36,398 nucleotides of DNA, from IMG/VR virus record IMGVR_UViG_3300031711_000314, positions 1 through 36,398 of that record. One strand, written 5' to 3'. Shown here one piece after another: positions 28,445 through 35,515 of this stretch. The first letter of the stretch is position 1; every line of letters starts with the position of its first letter. This DNA is from a virus. A program made the translations under genes and the position numbers. The notes below the pieces were generated by a model that saw only the letters and a program-made list of their open reading frames with translations, searched no databases and had not been told where the DNA came from.

Positions 28445-31198
28445 GTGCCGTACGTTATCGGCCAGCAGATCAGGAACACAGGTGAGTTTCGGGACCTAGC
28501 GAACACGCTGACGGATCCGAGCGCTCTCGTGTTCGTGATCCGTGCGCCGAACGGCGAAGAAACTCGCTACGAGTACGGCACGGACGTCGAGGTCGTGAAG
28601 GACTCGACGGGCGTCTACCACGTAGACGTCACCCTCGAGCAATCGGGGGATTGGTACGTCCGTTGGGAAGCGACGGGGGCCGTCATCACGGCCGGCGATC
28701 AGGTCGTTCGCGTCGAGCCTTCACCGTTCGACATCCCGGTTCCGCCTCCCGACCCCGTAGACAACGGGAAGGTCGTCGTCGCGTTCAACGGCGGCTTTGG
28801 TTACGTCGGCGGAACCCTAGGTCAATGGCTTCGGTGGGGCGCGGGTGGTGCGGTCTTCCAGGACGGTGCACCGACGGGCGGGCTCTCCCCGCCGCTCAAC
28901 CCGGACCAGAACGACTACTTCACGATCGGCCTGAACGGCGATCTCCACTACATCACGCCGACGGACGCGACGTCGCGTCTCAACGTCTTCACCTCGACGT
29001 TGAAGGGGCTCACGCCCGCGAGCGGCGGCGGGACCATCAACTATCTCCGTGCCGATGGCTCGTGGGCGGCTCCCGTCGCTCTGCCCGTGAGCGGCGGAGA
29101 CGATTACAAGGTTGCGTTCGGGCTCGCGGGGAACCTCTCGTTCGCTTCGACCGTGAAGATGGGGACGGCCGGGGACTCGCTCCTCTTCGGCGGAACGGCC
29201 ACGACGGGGGCAAAGCTCAACTTTCCAGGCTCGGGCACCCTTGCTAGGGCACGCAACAACGCGGGCACAGGGAACGTCGATCTCTTCACGTGGGGCACGA
29301 CGGCGGATCGCCTTGTAATCGGTGACTCGACGGCACTCGCAGGGCTCGACATTGCCCTGAAGTTGTCGGGAGACATCTCGATCTCCGCGGCCGGTAGCAC
29401 CAAGTACAACCTCACCTCGACGGGGATGAACTTCAACGCCAACTCGGCGTTCGGTCTTCTCTTCGTCGCCTCGACGGGCACCAGCGCGAGCGCCGGCTTC
29501 GTGAGGGCTCCGAACAACGTCTCGATCATCGCGGCCAGGAACGCCGCGGGTACGGCGGACATCGGGGTCGTAAGCACTGATGGCTCGAACAACATCACGA
29601 TGGGCGATGCGGCGAACACGGCCGCCGTCCAGCTTGCGGCCAAGAGCGGCGGCTTCGTGGGGCTCTTCGTAGCCGGAACCCTCGAGTACTCGTTCAACGC
29701 CACACAGCTTTCGTGGAACGCGAACAACTCGGTAGGCGCCGGGTTTTACAGCACGTCGGGATCGGTCGCGACCGGTGGCCTCTTCAGGGTTGCTTCTAAC
29801 CAGATCATCCTGACCGGCCTCAACAACGCCGGGACCGGCAACATCCAGCTCGTCGCCACGGACGCGAGCGACAACGTCTACCTCGGTGGGTCGAACTCGC
29901 TAGCCGCGAGCTTGAACTACAACGTCAAGGCCGGCGGGACCCACAACATCCAGGTCAGCGCGGCGACCGAGTACGCGTTCTCGAGCACGACGGCCGATTT
30001 CAAAGACAACGTTCTCCAGTTCGGCACCACACCGGCAACCAGCGGCGTGATCCGCCTGTCGAATGCGACGAACGTTACGGCTCGCAACGCCGGCAACACG
30101 GCAGACCTCACGCTCGTGCGATCCGACTCGAGCGACAACGTTTTGCTCGGCACGACGGGAGCGGGTGGTGACACCTACTTGGATGCCGCGAGCGGGAAGA
30201 CGATTTGGATCCGGTTCGCCGGTGGAGCTCAGGACTATCGGTTCACCTCGACGTTCGCCGACTTCACGGACAACTTCCTCCAGTTCGGCACGAATCCCGC
30301 CGGTTCAGGGCTCGTCAGAACGCCGAACAACGTAGCGATCATTGGAGCAAGGAACGCGGCGAACACGGCGGACGTCGAAGCCCTCAGGGTCGACGGTTCG
30401 AACGTCGTCGTTCTCGGTGGTGTGGGAGCCACACCAAGCGCGGCTCGTGTCTACGCGAACGCGACGACGAACTTCACCGTCGCGATCAACGGCACTGACG
30501 AGTACCTCTTCGACGGCAGCATCGCGAACTTCACGAACAACTCGTTAAAGTTCGGAACGACGCCCGCTTCGAACGGCACGATCAGGCTAGCGAACGACAC
30601 GGGACTCATCGCGTGGCGTAACGCCGGCAACACGGCGGACGTGCTCGGCCCGTACGTTGACTCGGCGAACGGTCTTCTGATCGGCGCCCCGAACGGTGGG
30701 TTCTCGTCGCCGGCAAACACGGCGATTTATGCGGCCTCGGGCGGCTCGGTCTTCATCCGCGTCGTCACGACCGACGAGTACGTGTTCAACGCCACGACGG
30801 CGAACTTCAAGGACAACGTGCTTCAGTTCGGCACGAACCCGGCGGCGCAAGGCACGATCCGTCTGGTTGCGTCGTCGGGCACGGGCGGAGTTTGGTTCCG
30901 CAACAACGCCAACTCCGCCGACATCTCGGGCATCTTCAGCGGCACCGACGACGTCCTCTATTTAGGGGACTCCACGAACAGCGTGGGTGTGAACATTCGC
31001 TCGAAGACGGGCGGGTTCACGCAGATCATGTTCAACGGCGTCGTAAGCCACACGTTCGACGCGAATAAGCTCTTCATCGCGAACTCGGGTACGCCACCGA
31101 CGACGGATCCGACGGGCGGTGGTGTTCTCTACGTTGAGAGTGGTTCGCTCAAATTCCGCGGTTCCTCGGGAACCGTCACAACCCTGGCGGCTGCATGA
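28445..31198 (+). CDS. Tail fibre protein built of ~90-residue repeats (917 aa)
   Basis: Starts at GTG, giving PYVIGQQIRNTGEFRD as virion-attachment-type opening; an N-terminal Ig/beta domain runs to about residue 100. From about residue 330 come at least six repeats of ~90 residues. The clearest carry ADFKDNVLQFGTTPATSG, ADFTDNFLQFGTNPAGSG, ANFTNNSLKFGTTPASNG and ANFKDNVLQFGTNPAAQG, each followed by an ARNAGNTAD-like and a DEYxF-like segment. A degenerate unit precedes them. The C-terminus (GGGVLYVESGSLKFRGSSG) is a common end of phage fibres. It probably forms a trimeric shaft contacting the host. The repeats suggest that length can vary by recombination. Confidence 0.85.
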   Translation: MPYVIGQQIRNTGEFRDLANTLTDPSALVFVIRAPNGEETRYEYGTDVEVVKDSTGVYHVDVTLEQSGDWYVRWEATGAVITAGDQVVRVEPSPFDIPVPPPDPVDNGKVVVAFNGGFGYVGGTLGQWLRWGAGGAVFQDGAPTGGLSPPLNPDQNDYFTIGLNGDLHYITPTDATSRLNVFTSTLKGLTPASGGGTINYLRADGSWAAPVALPVSGGDDYKVAFGLAGNLSFASTVKMGTAGDSLLFGGTATTGAKLNFPGSGTLARARNNAGTGNVDLFTWGTTADRLVIGDSTALAGLDIALKLSGDISISAAGSTKYNLTSTGMNFNANSAFGLLFVASTGTSASAGFVRAPNNVSIIAARNAAGTADIGVVSTDGSNNITMGDAANTAAVQLAAKSGGFVGLFVAGTLEYSFNATQLSWNANNSVGAGFYSTSGSVATGGLFRVASNQIILTGLNNAGTGNIQLVATDASDNVYLGGSNSLAASLNYNVKAGGTHNIQVSAATEYAFSSTTADFKDNVLQFGTTPATSGVIRLSNATNVTARNAGNTADLTLVRSDSSDNVLLGTTGAGGDTYLDAASGKTIWIRFAGGAQDYRFTSTFADFTDNFLQFGTNPAGSGLVRTPNNVAIIGARNAANTADVEALRVDGSNVVVLGGVGATPSAARVYANATTNFTVAINGTDEYLFDGSIANFTNNSLKFGTTPASNGTIRLANDTGLIAWRNAGNTADVLGPYVDSANGLLIGAPNGGFSSPANTAIYAASGGSVFIRVVTTDEYVFNATTANFKDNVLQFGTNPAAQGTIRLVASSGTGGVWFRNNANSADISGIFSGTDDVLYLGDSTNSVGVNIRSKTGGFTQIMFNGVVSHTFDANKLFIANSGTPPTTDPTGGGVLYVESGSLKFRGSSGTVTTLAAA

Positions 31199-31614
31199 GC
31201 AGGATGAAGCTCGATACGCTTCGATCGGGGCCGACCGTTGTCACGTCAACAGGCACCCAAACCGCTGCCTCGTGGTCGCTTGCGACGCTGACGAGCGGTA
31301 TGTCGACGGGGGACGTTTGCTACGTGGACGTCGTCGCCGGCTGCTTTAGCGTGAGCGCGGCGAACTACTCGGCTCTTGTCGCTCTGACGGTTGCCGTGGG
31401 GCTGAATGCTGGCCCGACGTACGCGCTTGGGGCCGTTAGCTACAGCCAGCCGAACGCCGGCTCGGGGAACACGCCTGGCGACGTCACGGGTGGAGGCATG
31501 TGGGACTCGATGACGCTCGATCAGTCGAGCGGGACGCTACGTCTCCGGGTCACGTTCTCGGTTCATACCCAGGGTTTCACCTGCTACGCGCTCGCCAACA
31601 CGTTGGGGCCGTGA
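31195..31614 (+). CDS. Tail/virion-associated hypothetical protein (139 aa)
   Basis: Starts at an ATG overlapping the fibre stop (ATGA) and ends overlapping the glycosyltransferase start. It is beta-rich, Ser/Thr/Ala/Gly-rich (TLRSGPTVVTSTGTQTAASW, GDVCYVDVVAGCFSVSAANY) with a Trp-Asp motif GGGMWDSMTL near residue 100. The composition is that of a small virion domain, perhaps a fibre tip or chaperone. No family recognised. Confidence 0.6.
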   Translation: MSRMKLDTLRSGPTVVTSTGTQTAASWSLATLTSGMSTGDVCYVDVVAGCFSVSAANYSALVALTVAVGLNAGPTYALGAVSYSQPNAGSGNTPGDVTGGGMWDSMTLDQSSGTLRLRVTFSVHTQGFTCYALANTLGP

Positions 31615-32351
31615 TGCTGATCGTGGTGCCCTTCAATCGCCCGGAGCGCCTCGAGCACGTCCTCAAGATATGGCGTCACCAGTACACGAAGGCGCCGCTG
31701 GTTCTCGTCGCCAACGAACGAGGGGCGTGGGCTTCTCGTGCCGAGGAAACCGGAGCCGTCGTCCTAGTTGGAACCCCATCGATAGGTGGAGCAAAAAACC
31801 GCGGACTGGAACACGCCCGAAGCGTCGGAGCTGACTGGGTGCTCTTCCTCGACGACGACAACTACTGGGGACCGATGCTCGTCCGTGAGTTCGTGCGTGA
31901 GGCTACGGACGACGTCGAGGTGATGAGCCAGGGGATCGGCTTCGTCCGCTTCGACGATGGCCTGTACCTGTTTTCTACACCCCTAGGTTTCTGCCCCGGC
32001 CATTGCACCGCGGTTCGGACATCTCTCGGCGTCTACTTCCCCGAGCTGAACTTAGGGGAGGACGTCGCTTGGACGAAGAGCCTCCCGCCAAACACTAGGG
32101 TTCGGCACCTCGGCCCGTGGCACGCGATCTACAACCGAACCGGGATCGACCACGCCTACAAGGTCGGCAAGGTCGAGTTCTTGGCTTCGTTCGGGGACGC
32201 CCTGGAGATCGGCGACGTTGCCGACGACTTCGTCGACCTCCCTAGGGACGTGTCGAAGCTGAACCTCCGACGGCACACGGCGAACGACGACGAGATCTTC
32301 GCCTCGCTGGCACGGCATTCACGGTTCCGAGGGGGCTCATGCTCGGGCTGA
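31614..32351 (+). CDS. GT-A fold glycosyltransferase (family 2-like), 245 aa
   Basis: Predicted sugar transferase. The N-terminal strand MLIVVPFNRPERLEHVLKIW is a nucleotide-sugar-binding opening. It is followed by GGAKNRGLEHARSVGADWVL and the metal-binding acidic motif FLDDDNYW (about residues 79-86), as in GT2-type enzymes. A further acidic segment LNLGEDVAWTKS around 145 may supply the catalytic base, as the ED motif does in this class. The ATG overlaps the previous stop, so it belongs to the late operon. It may glycosylate a virion protein such as the fibre or capsid, or modify host surface sugars; which one is not shown. The following LamG-like gene overlaps it by 13 bases. Confidence 0.8.
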   Translation: MLIVVPFNRPERLEHVLKIWRHQYTKAPLVLVANERGAWASRAEETGAVVLVGTPSIGGAKNRGLEHARSVGADWVLFLDDDNYWGPMLVREFVREATDDVEVMSQGIGFVRFDDGLYLFSTPLGFCPGHCTAVRTSLGVYFPELNLGEDVAWTKSLPPNTRVRHLGPWHAIYNRTGIDHAYKVGKVEFLASFGDALEIGDVADDFVDLPRDVSKLNLRRHTANDDEIFASLARHSRFRGGSCSG

Positions 32352-33085
32352 TCCTTCACGGTGTAGGTCGGTCTCGCTCGGTGAGTGCGGCAGCGTGGAC
32401 CCCGGCGGCTTTGAGCGGCCTGGTGGGCTGGTGGGATGCCATGACCGGCATCACGCTCGCCGGAAGCAAGGTCTCAGGGTGGGCTGACCAAAGCGGGAAC
32501 GGCTCGGACCTCGTGCAAGCCACGGGTTCAGCTCAGCCGACCTACCAAAGCACCGGGTGGAACTCGAGCAAGCCCACCCTGAGCTTTGACGGCATCAACA
32601 CGTGGATGAGCACCGCGAACGCGACGCTCACCGGGCTCGTGAACGGCACGAACTCGCCCTTCACGGTGATGGCCGTGGTGAAAGCCGTCAGCAACACGAG
32701 CTTCAAAATCCTCACGGGTTGGGACGACGGAGCCGGCAACGGCCGCTACATCCTGGGGTGCGACAACGCTCACAAAGCGTTCGCGACCGATGGGACGAAC
32801 TCTCGCTCGGCAACGGCGACGTTCGACGGTTCGAATATCGTGGTCGCCTATGAGGTCGGCGGCGGCACGATCACGAGTTACTTGAACGGCACGCTCGACT
32901 TCAATGGCGCCGTCCTCGGGATCGCCGCGAGTGGGACGACCAGGTTTCTCTTAGGGCTTCACCCGCTCGGAGCGTTCCCCTGGAACGGGCTCGTGAGCGA
33001 GGTCGTCATCTACTCCGCGAAGTACGGCGCTACTGAGGCGGCTCAGTTTCGCACTTATGCGCAAGCAAAGTGGACGGGACTATGA
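32339..33085 (+). CDS. LamG/concanavalin-like virion protein (248 aa)
   Basis: After a short N-terminal stretch, WTPAALSGLVGWWDAM and VSGWADQSGNGSDLVQA match the opening of LamG-type jelly-roll domains found in phage tail proteins. Later strands include KPTLSFDGINTWMSTANA, SPFTVMAVVKAVS, SYLNGTLDFNG and NGLVSEVVIYSAKY, and the C-terminal helix EAAQFRTYAQAKW. Such domains bind carbohydrate. It has a good GAGGGGG ribosome-binding site and overlaps the glycosyltransferase gene. A sugar-making and a sugar-binding protein side by side suggest a joint role in adsorption; this is inference. Confidence 0.75.
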   Translation: MLGLILHGVGRSRSVSAAAWTPAALSGLVGWWDAMTGITLAGSKVSGWADQSGNGSDLVQATGSAQPTYQSTGWNSSKPTLSFDGINTWMSTANATLTGLVNGTNSPFTVMAVVKAVSNTSFKILTGWDDGAGNGRYILGCDNAHKAFATDGTNSRSATATFDGSNIVVAYEVGGGTITSYLNGTLDFNGAVLGIAASGTTRFLLGLHPLGAFPWNGLVSEVVIYSAKYGATEAAQFRTYAQAKWTGL

Positions 33086-33270
33086 ACGAAGAACTCGATC
33101 TCAACGTCATCCTCGAGGCCGTGAGCAGCCAGCGAAACAGCTTTGCCAACGAGGTGGCCGTTCTTAAGGGACGTCTTGCGGCAGCAACGGCGAAGATCGC
33201 TGACCTAGAGAACCAGCTCAAGACGAAGACCGGGGAGGAGCCGAAGGGTGAAGGACCGCCTACTTCGTAA
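33082..33270 (+). CDS. Small coiled-coil protein (62 aa)
   Basis: The ATG at 33082 overlaps the previous stop. Residues ~8-52 form a heptad-patterned helix (VAVLKGRLAAATAKIADLEN), ending in a Lys/Glu/Pro tail. No hydrophobic membrane segment. It overlaps the next gene by 23 bases. It is the first of three small genes at the end of the late operon, where lysis genes often lie, but a coiled coil alone does not show a lysis role. Confidence 0.6.
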   Translation: MNEELDLNVILEAVSSQRNSFANEVAVLKGRLAAATAKIADLENQLKTKTGEEPKGEGPPTS

Positions 33271-33532
33271 CCTCGACTGGCTCCTGCGTCGCATCGGCGA
33301 GCGGCTGAACGCGATCGAGGACGAGCGTCTCACGGCTATCGAGGAGAGGCTCCGAGTGATCGACGCGAACCTCACGATCGCGAACCGCACGGCCCAAGAG
33401 CAAGGTCAGGTTCTGGGACTGCTCCACGACATGGTTCGCGAGCTGCATTCCAGGTTCATCGAGCACTCTGATTCGACGGGCGCCGAGATCCGCCGGCTCA
33501 AGGCGAAGGTCGGCCTCAATGGCGGACGCTGA
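33248..33532 (+). CDS. Small helical protein (94 aa)
   Basis: Starts at GTG within the previous gene. The N-terminus is basic and amphipathic (KDRLLRNLDWLLRRIGERL), then a heptad-like charged helix (AIEDERLTAIEERLRVIDAN) and a second helix (GLLHDMVRELHSRFIEH). This resembles short phage coiled-coil or i-spanin-like periplasmic helices, but no signal anchor is present. It overlaps the next gene by 14 bases. Function unknown. Confidence 0.6.
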   Translation: MKDRLLRNLDWLLRRIGERLNAIEDERLTAIEERLRVIDANLTIANRTAQEQGQVLGLLHDMVRELHSRFIEHSDSTGAEIRRLKAKVGLNGGR

Positions 33533-33809
33533 GTACGAGCGCCGTCTCCGTCGGCTCCGTGAGTCTGTCTCGGACGCCGAAGAGGATTCGAGCGTAACGC
33601 ACATTCACGCGACGGGCTCGAAGATCGTGGTTCAAAACGTCGGGGCCGGGAACGTGAAGGCCGGGCTCGACGTGAGCATCCCTCCGAAGGCGGAGAAGCC
33701 CATCATCATCGCTGTCCTCACGACGTTGCCCCCGTGGGGCCGTGTCGTGATCGCCCTAGCGATCGTCACCGCTGCCGGGCTTGGGGGTCATACCCTAGGG
33801 TGGTGGTGA
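33519..33809 (+). CDS. C-terminal membrane-anchored protein, holin candidate (96 aa)
   Basis: The N-terminal half is soluble and charged (EYERRLRRLRESVSDAEEDS) with a beta segment IVVQNVGAGNVKAGLDVSIP. The C-terminal 30 residues are hydrophobic (KPIIIAVLTTLPPWG, then VIALAIVTAAGLGGHTLGWW), enough for one long or two short membrane passes. Being the last late gene, with the only membrane segment of the late operon's end, it is the best holin-like or lysis-linked candidate, though typical holins have the membrane part first. A diverged copy of its 3' end recurs 739 bases downstream, past the DUF4145 gene. Confidence 0.65.
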   Translation: MADAEYERRLRRLRESVSDAEEDSSVTHIHATGSKIVVQNVGAGNVKAGLDVSIPPKAEKPIIIAVLTTLPPWGRVVIALAIVTAAGLGGHTLGWW

Positions 33810-33827
33810 ACCTAGAAAGGGATCTCC
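33759..33827. repeat. Direct repeat copy A flanking the DUF4145 cassette
   Basis: This stretch, from the end of the last late gene through the end of the opposing gene, is closely matched at 34498-34574. Shared blocks include GCGATCGTCACCG, CTAGGGTGGTGGTG and a CTAGAA(A/C)GGGA block that spans the stop codon of the minus-strand gene in each copy. The match is diverged, with a few small gaps. Confidence 0.75.
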
Positions 33828-34444
33828 TTTTCGGCCTCTTTCCTCTTCTCCTCGTTCTCGCGTCGCTCTTTGAATCGCTTAAAAGCCGCCTCGAACATGT
33901 AGAGGTACTGGATGATCGCTTTCGTGAACTCGAGAGCATCGTCCGCGTCCTGCCTCGAGACAGTTACAGTGATGTCGTGCGCCGCGTCGTTGCCCAAGGC
34001 TCGGAGTACATGGTCAGCCCATTCGTAGAGGCGCGACTCAATGATCCCTCGCTCCTTGAGATCGATGAGCTTGTCCTTTAGGTTGCGCCCTTTCGCTTCG
34101 AACCCGAAGCAGATCCCCTCGAGAGTTCGCCGACACATGATGGCAGCGGCGGTGTAGGCGCCGGACTGGAAGCAGGCGTGCGCCTCCCAATAACTGGCAC
34201 AGATGTTCGCCGGAACGCTGCCGTCTAGTTGAGACCTATCGCTGGGGAAGATTACGACTGGCTGGCCGTAGCCCTCGAACCCGGTTTCCCTCACGGCCAC
34301 AAAGGGCTTCTGACAATGCGGGCACGCGTAGAGCAAATATTGGTAGTCGGGCTCATAGTCTTCGCTCGTCACCTCGTACGTGAAGCGGTGCACCGCGGCG
34401 ACGGGCTTTTCACACTTGGTGCATGTGGCTACCAACCCTAACAT
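33812..34444 (-). CDS. DUF4145 protein with N-terminal zinc ribbon (210 aa)
   Basis: Two CxxC pairs, CTKC (about residues 8-11) and CPHC (about 41-44), form a zinc ribbon. They are followed by the helical DUF4145 region: YWEAHACFQSGAYTAAAIMC, RRTLEGICFGFEAKG, LKDKLIDLKERGIIE, then the conserved RALGNDAAHD-like motif, and DADDALEFTKAIIQYLYMFE. DUF4145 is often found alone or fused to nucleases in defence and mobile loci; its activity is not established. A charged Lys/Glu tail ends KEIPF. The gene is inverted relative to the late operon and flanked by a duplicated sequence, so it looks like acquired cargo. It appears slightly lower in GC than its neighbours. Confidence 0.85.
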   Translation of the reverse strand: MLGLVATCTKCEKPVAAVHRFTYEVTSEDYEPDYQYLLYACPHCQKPFVAVRETGFEGYGQPVVIFPSDRSQLDGSVPANICASYWEAHACFQSGAYTAAAIMCRRTLEGICFGFEAKGRNLKDKLIDLKERGIIESRLYEWADHVLRALGNDAAHDITVTVSRQDADDALEFTKAIIQYLYMFEAAFKRFKERRENEEKRKEAEKEIPF

Positions 34445-34455
34445 TCGTCGACGCT

Positions 34456-34557
34456 ATGCAGATCTTGATGGCCGTGCAACTTGTCCGCGGGCCAGTGGCG
34501 ATCGTCACCGTTGCCGGTCTCGGCGGGCAGTCTCGGCTAGGGTGGTGGTGGACCTAA
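34456..34557 (+). pseudogene. Remnant of a second copy of the C-terminal membrane segment
   Basis: A short + strand frame encodes a 33-residue peptide ending GPVAIVTVAGLGGQSRLGWW plus WT. This parallels the C-terminus of the last late gene (ALAIVTAAGLGGHTLGWW). Only the 3' end of the gene is present; the upstream part was replaced by the DUF4145 cassette. It could be a remnant of a related phage's late gene. A translated mini-protein is not excluded. Confidence 0.6.
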
Positions 34558-34574
34558 GCTAGAACGGGAGATCG
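34498..34574. repeat. Direct repeat copy B flanking the DUF4145 cassette
   Basis: Diverged copy of 33759-33827. It spans the remnant's end and runs into the last codons of the DarT-like gene on the minus strand, so that both minus-strand genes end in a Pro-Phe-stop encoded within the repeat. Confidence 0.75.
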
Positions 34575-35515
34575 CTTAGCGTGACGTGATCCTGGAACGC
34601 TAGGTGTCCTTCGATCCACACTGTAGCGATCCCCGTCGGGAGTGCGTCCTTGAGATTGATCCCCCACCTCTTCGACATCTGATGCTGGTCCTTCGTCGCC
34701 GTCCAAACGTTCTTGGCATCCTCGTACTTGAACGCGACCTTCATGGGGAGGCTGTAACGGGTGGGTGCGTGAAAGCCAAACCGAATGAGGTTCTCCTCCG
34801 GCGTTACCTCTTCAACGAACGCCCACTCGTTCTCGAAGTATTGGCTGGCCTCAACGTCGACCAAGCTTTCGTAGCGGGACCTAAGTTGCTTACCCAGTAG
34901 ATGCAGGAGCGTCCGGCGTTCGGGGTGCGAGCGGCAGACGATCCTTTTGATGCCTCTCGTGGATAGGCGAACCGGAACCAGCACTTCGGCGCAACGGTGA
35001 AAGGTCAGACTCGACGCATGGGGATGGCCCCACGTCGAGCCCCGGTGGTACACGAGCGGGAAGTCGATCCGGTCGAAGTCGGCTTCGGTAGGGCCGTGGC
35101 TAACGCCCCCCGCCCCCATGTTACCCGTTGAGAACTGGGTGCTGTCTTGACCGAGCAGGTCGACGAAGTCGAACAGCATGAAGACCGGGACCGGGCAGTG
35201 GGCCTCTAGATCGATGCCGGCCGCGGGCCGAATGCCCTCGTTACGGTATTGGGTCGGGGTGAGAGGGCGGAAATAGAGGCGGACGAAGTCCTTACGCTCG
35301 GTCGTCGTGTTAGCGATGACGCTCGGGGCCGCGCAATTCTTGTAGGCGATGTTCTGTCTCGCCATTTCCTCGCGGCTGAGGAGTTCGCCTCGCTTCAGGA
35401 TCTCGACGACGTTCTCGATGTCGTCGAATCGATACACGTGGCTGGCGAGCTGCTTGGGCAGCACGTTGTTCCACGTCGCTACGTGCTTCCGAAGTTTATT
35501 GATCCACGGCTTCAA
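34559..35515 (-). CDS. darT: DarT-like DNA ADP-ribosyltransferase toxin (DUF4433), 318 aa
   Basis: DarT enzymes transfer ADP-ribose from NAD+ to bases in single-stranded DNA, blocking replication; several protect cells from phage. The pattern fits: HVYRFDDIENVVEILKRGEL (residues 26-45), then FVRLYFRPLTPTQYRN (77-92), and FHRCAEVLVPVRLS (172-185) whose Glu177 lies where the catalytic glutamate is expected. The N-terminal His/Thr motif usual in the family is altered (VYRF). The protein is ~100 residues longer than the short DarTs I know, with a beta-rich C-terminal part (GFHAPTRYSLPMKVAFKYED). TTG 35515 is the apparent start, overlapping the antitoxin gene by 20 bases. The family call is good; activity is inferred. 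Confidence 0.8.
   Translation of the reverse strand: MKPWINKLRKHVATWNNVLPKQLASHVYRFDDIENVVEILKRGELLSREEMARQNIAYKNCAAPSVIANTTTERKDFVRLYFRPLTPTQYRNEGIRPAAGIDLEAHCPVPVFMLFDFVDLLGQDSTQFSTGNMGAGGVSHGPTEADFDRIDFPLVYHRGSTWGHPHASSLTFHRCAEVLVPVRLSTRGIKRIVCRSHPERRTLLHLLGKQLRSRYESLVDVEASQYFENEWAFVEEVTPEENLIRFGFHAPTRYSLPMKVAFKYEDAKNVWTATKDQHQMSKRWGINLKDALPTGIATVWIEGHLAFQDHVTLSDLPF

Noticed and set aside
29140-31080. CRISPR or other DNA-level repeat array
   Set aside because: The repeats are ~270 bases, diverged and in frame within a fibre gene, so they are protein repeats. The Gln-codon repeats at 23.4-23.6 kb are likewise coding.
33734-34081. + strand frame opposite the DUF4145 gene
   Set aside because: It overlaps a recognised DUF4145 domain on the other strand and has no domain or ribosome-binding site of its own.
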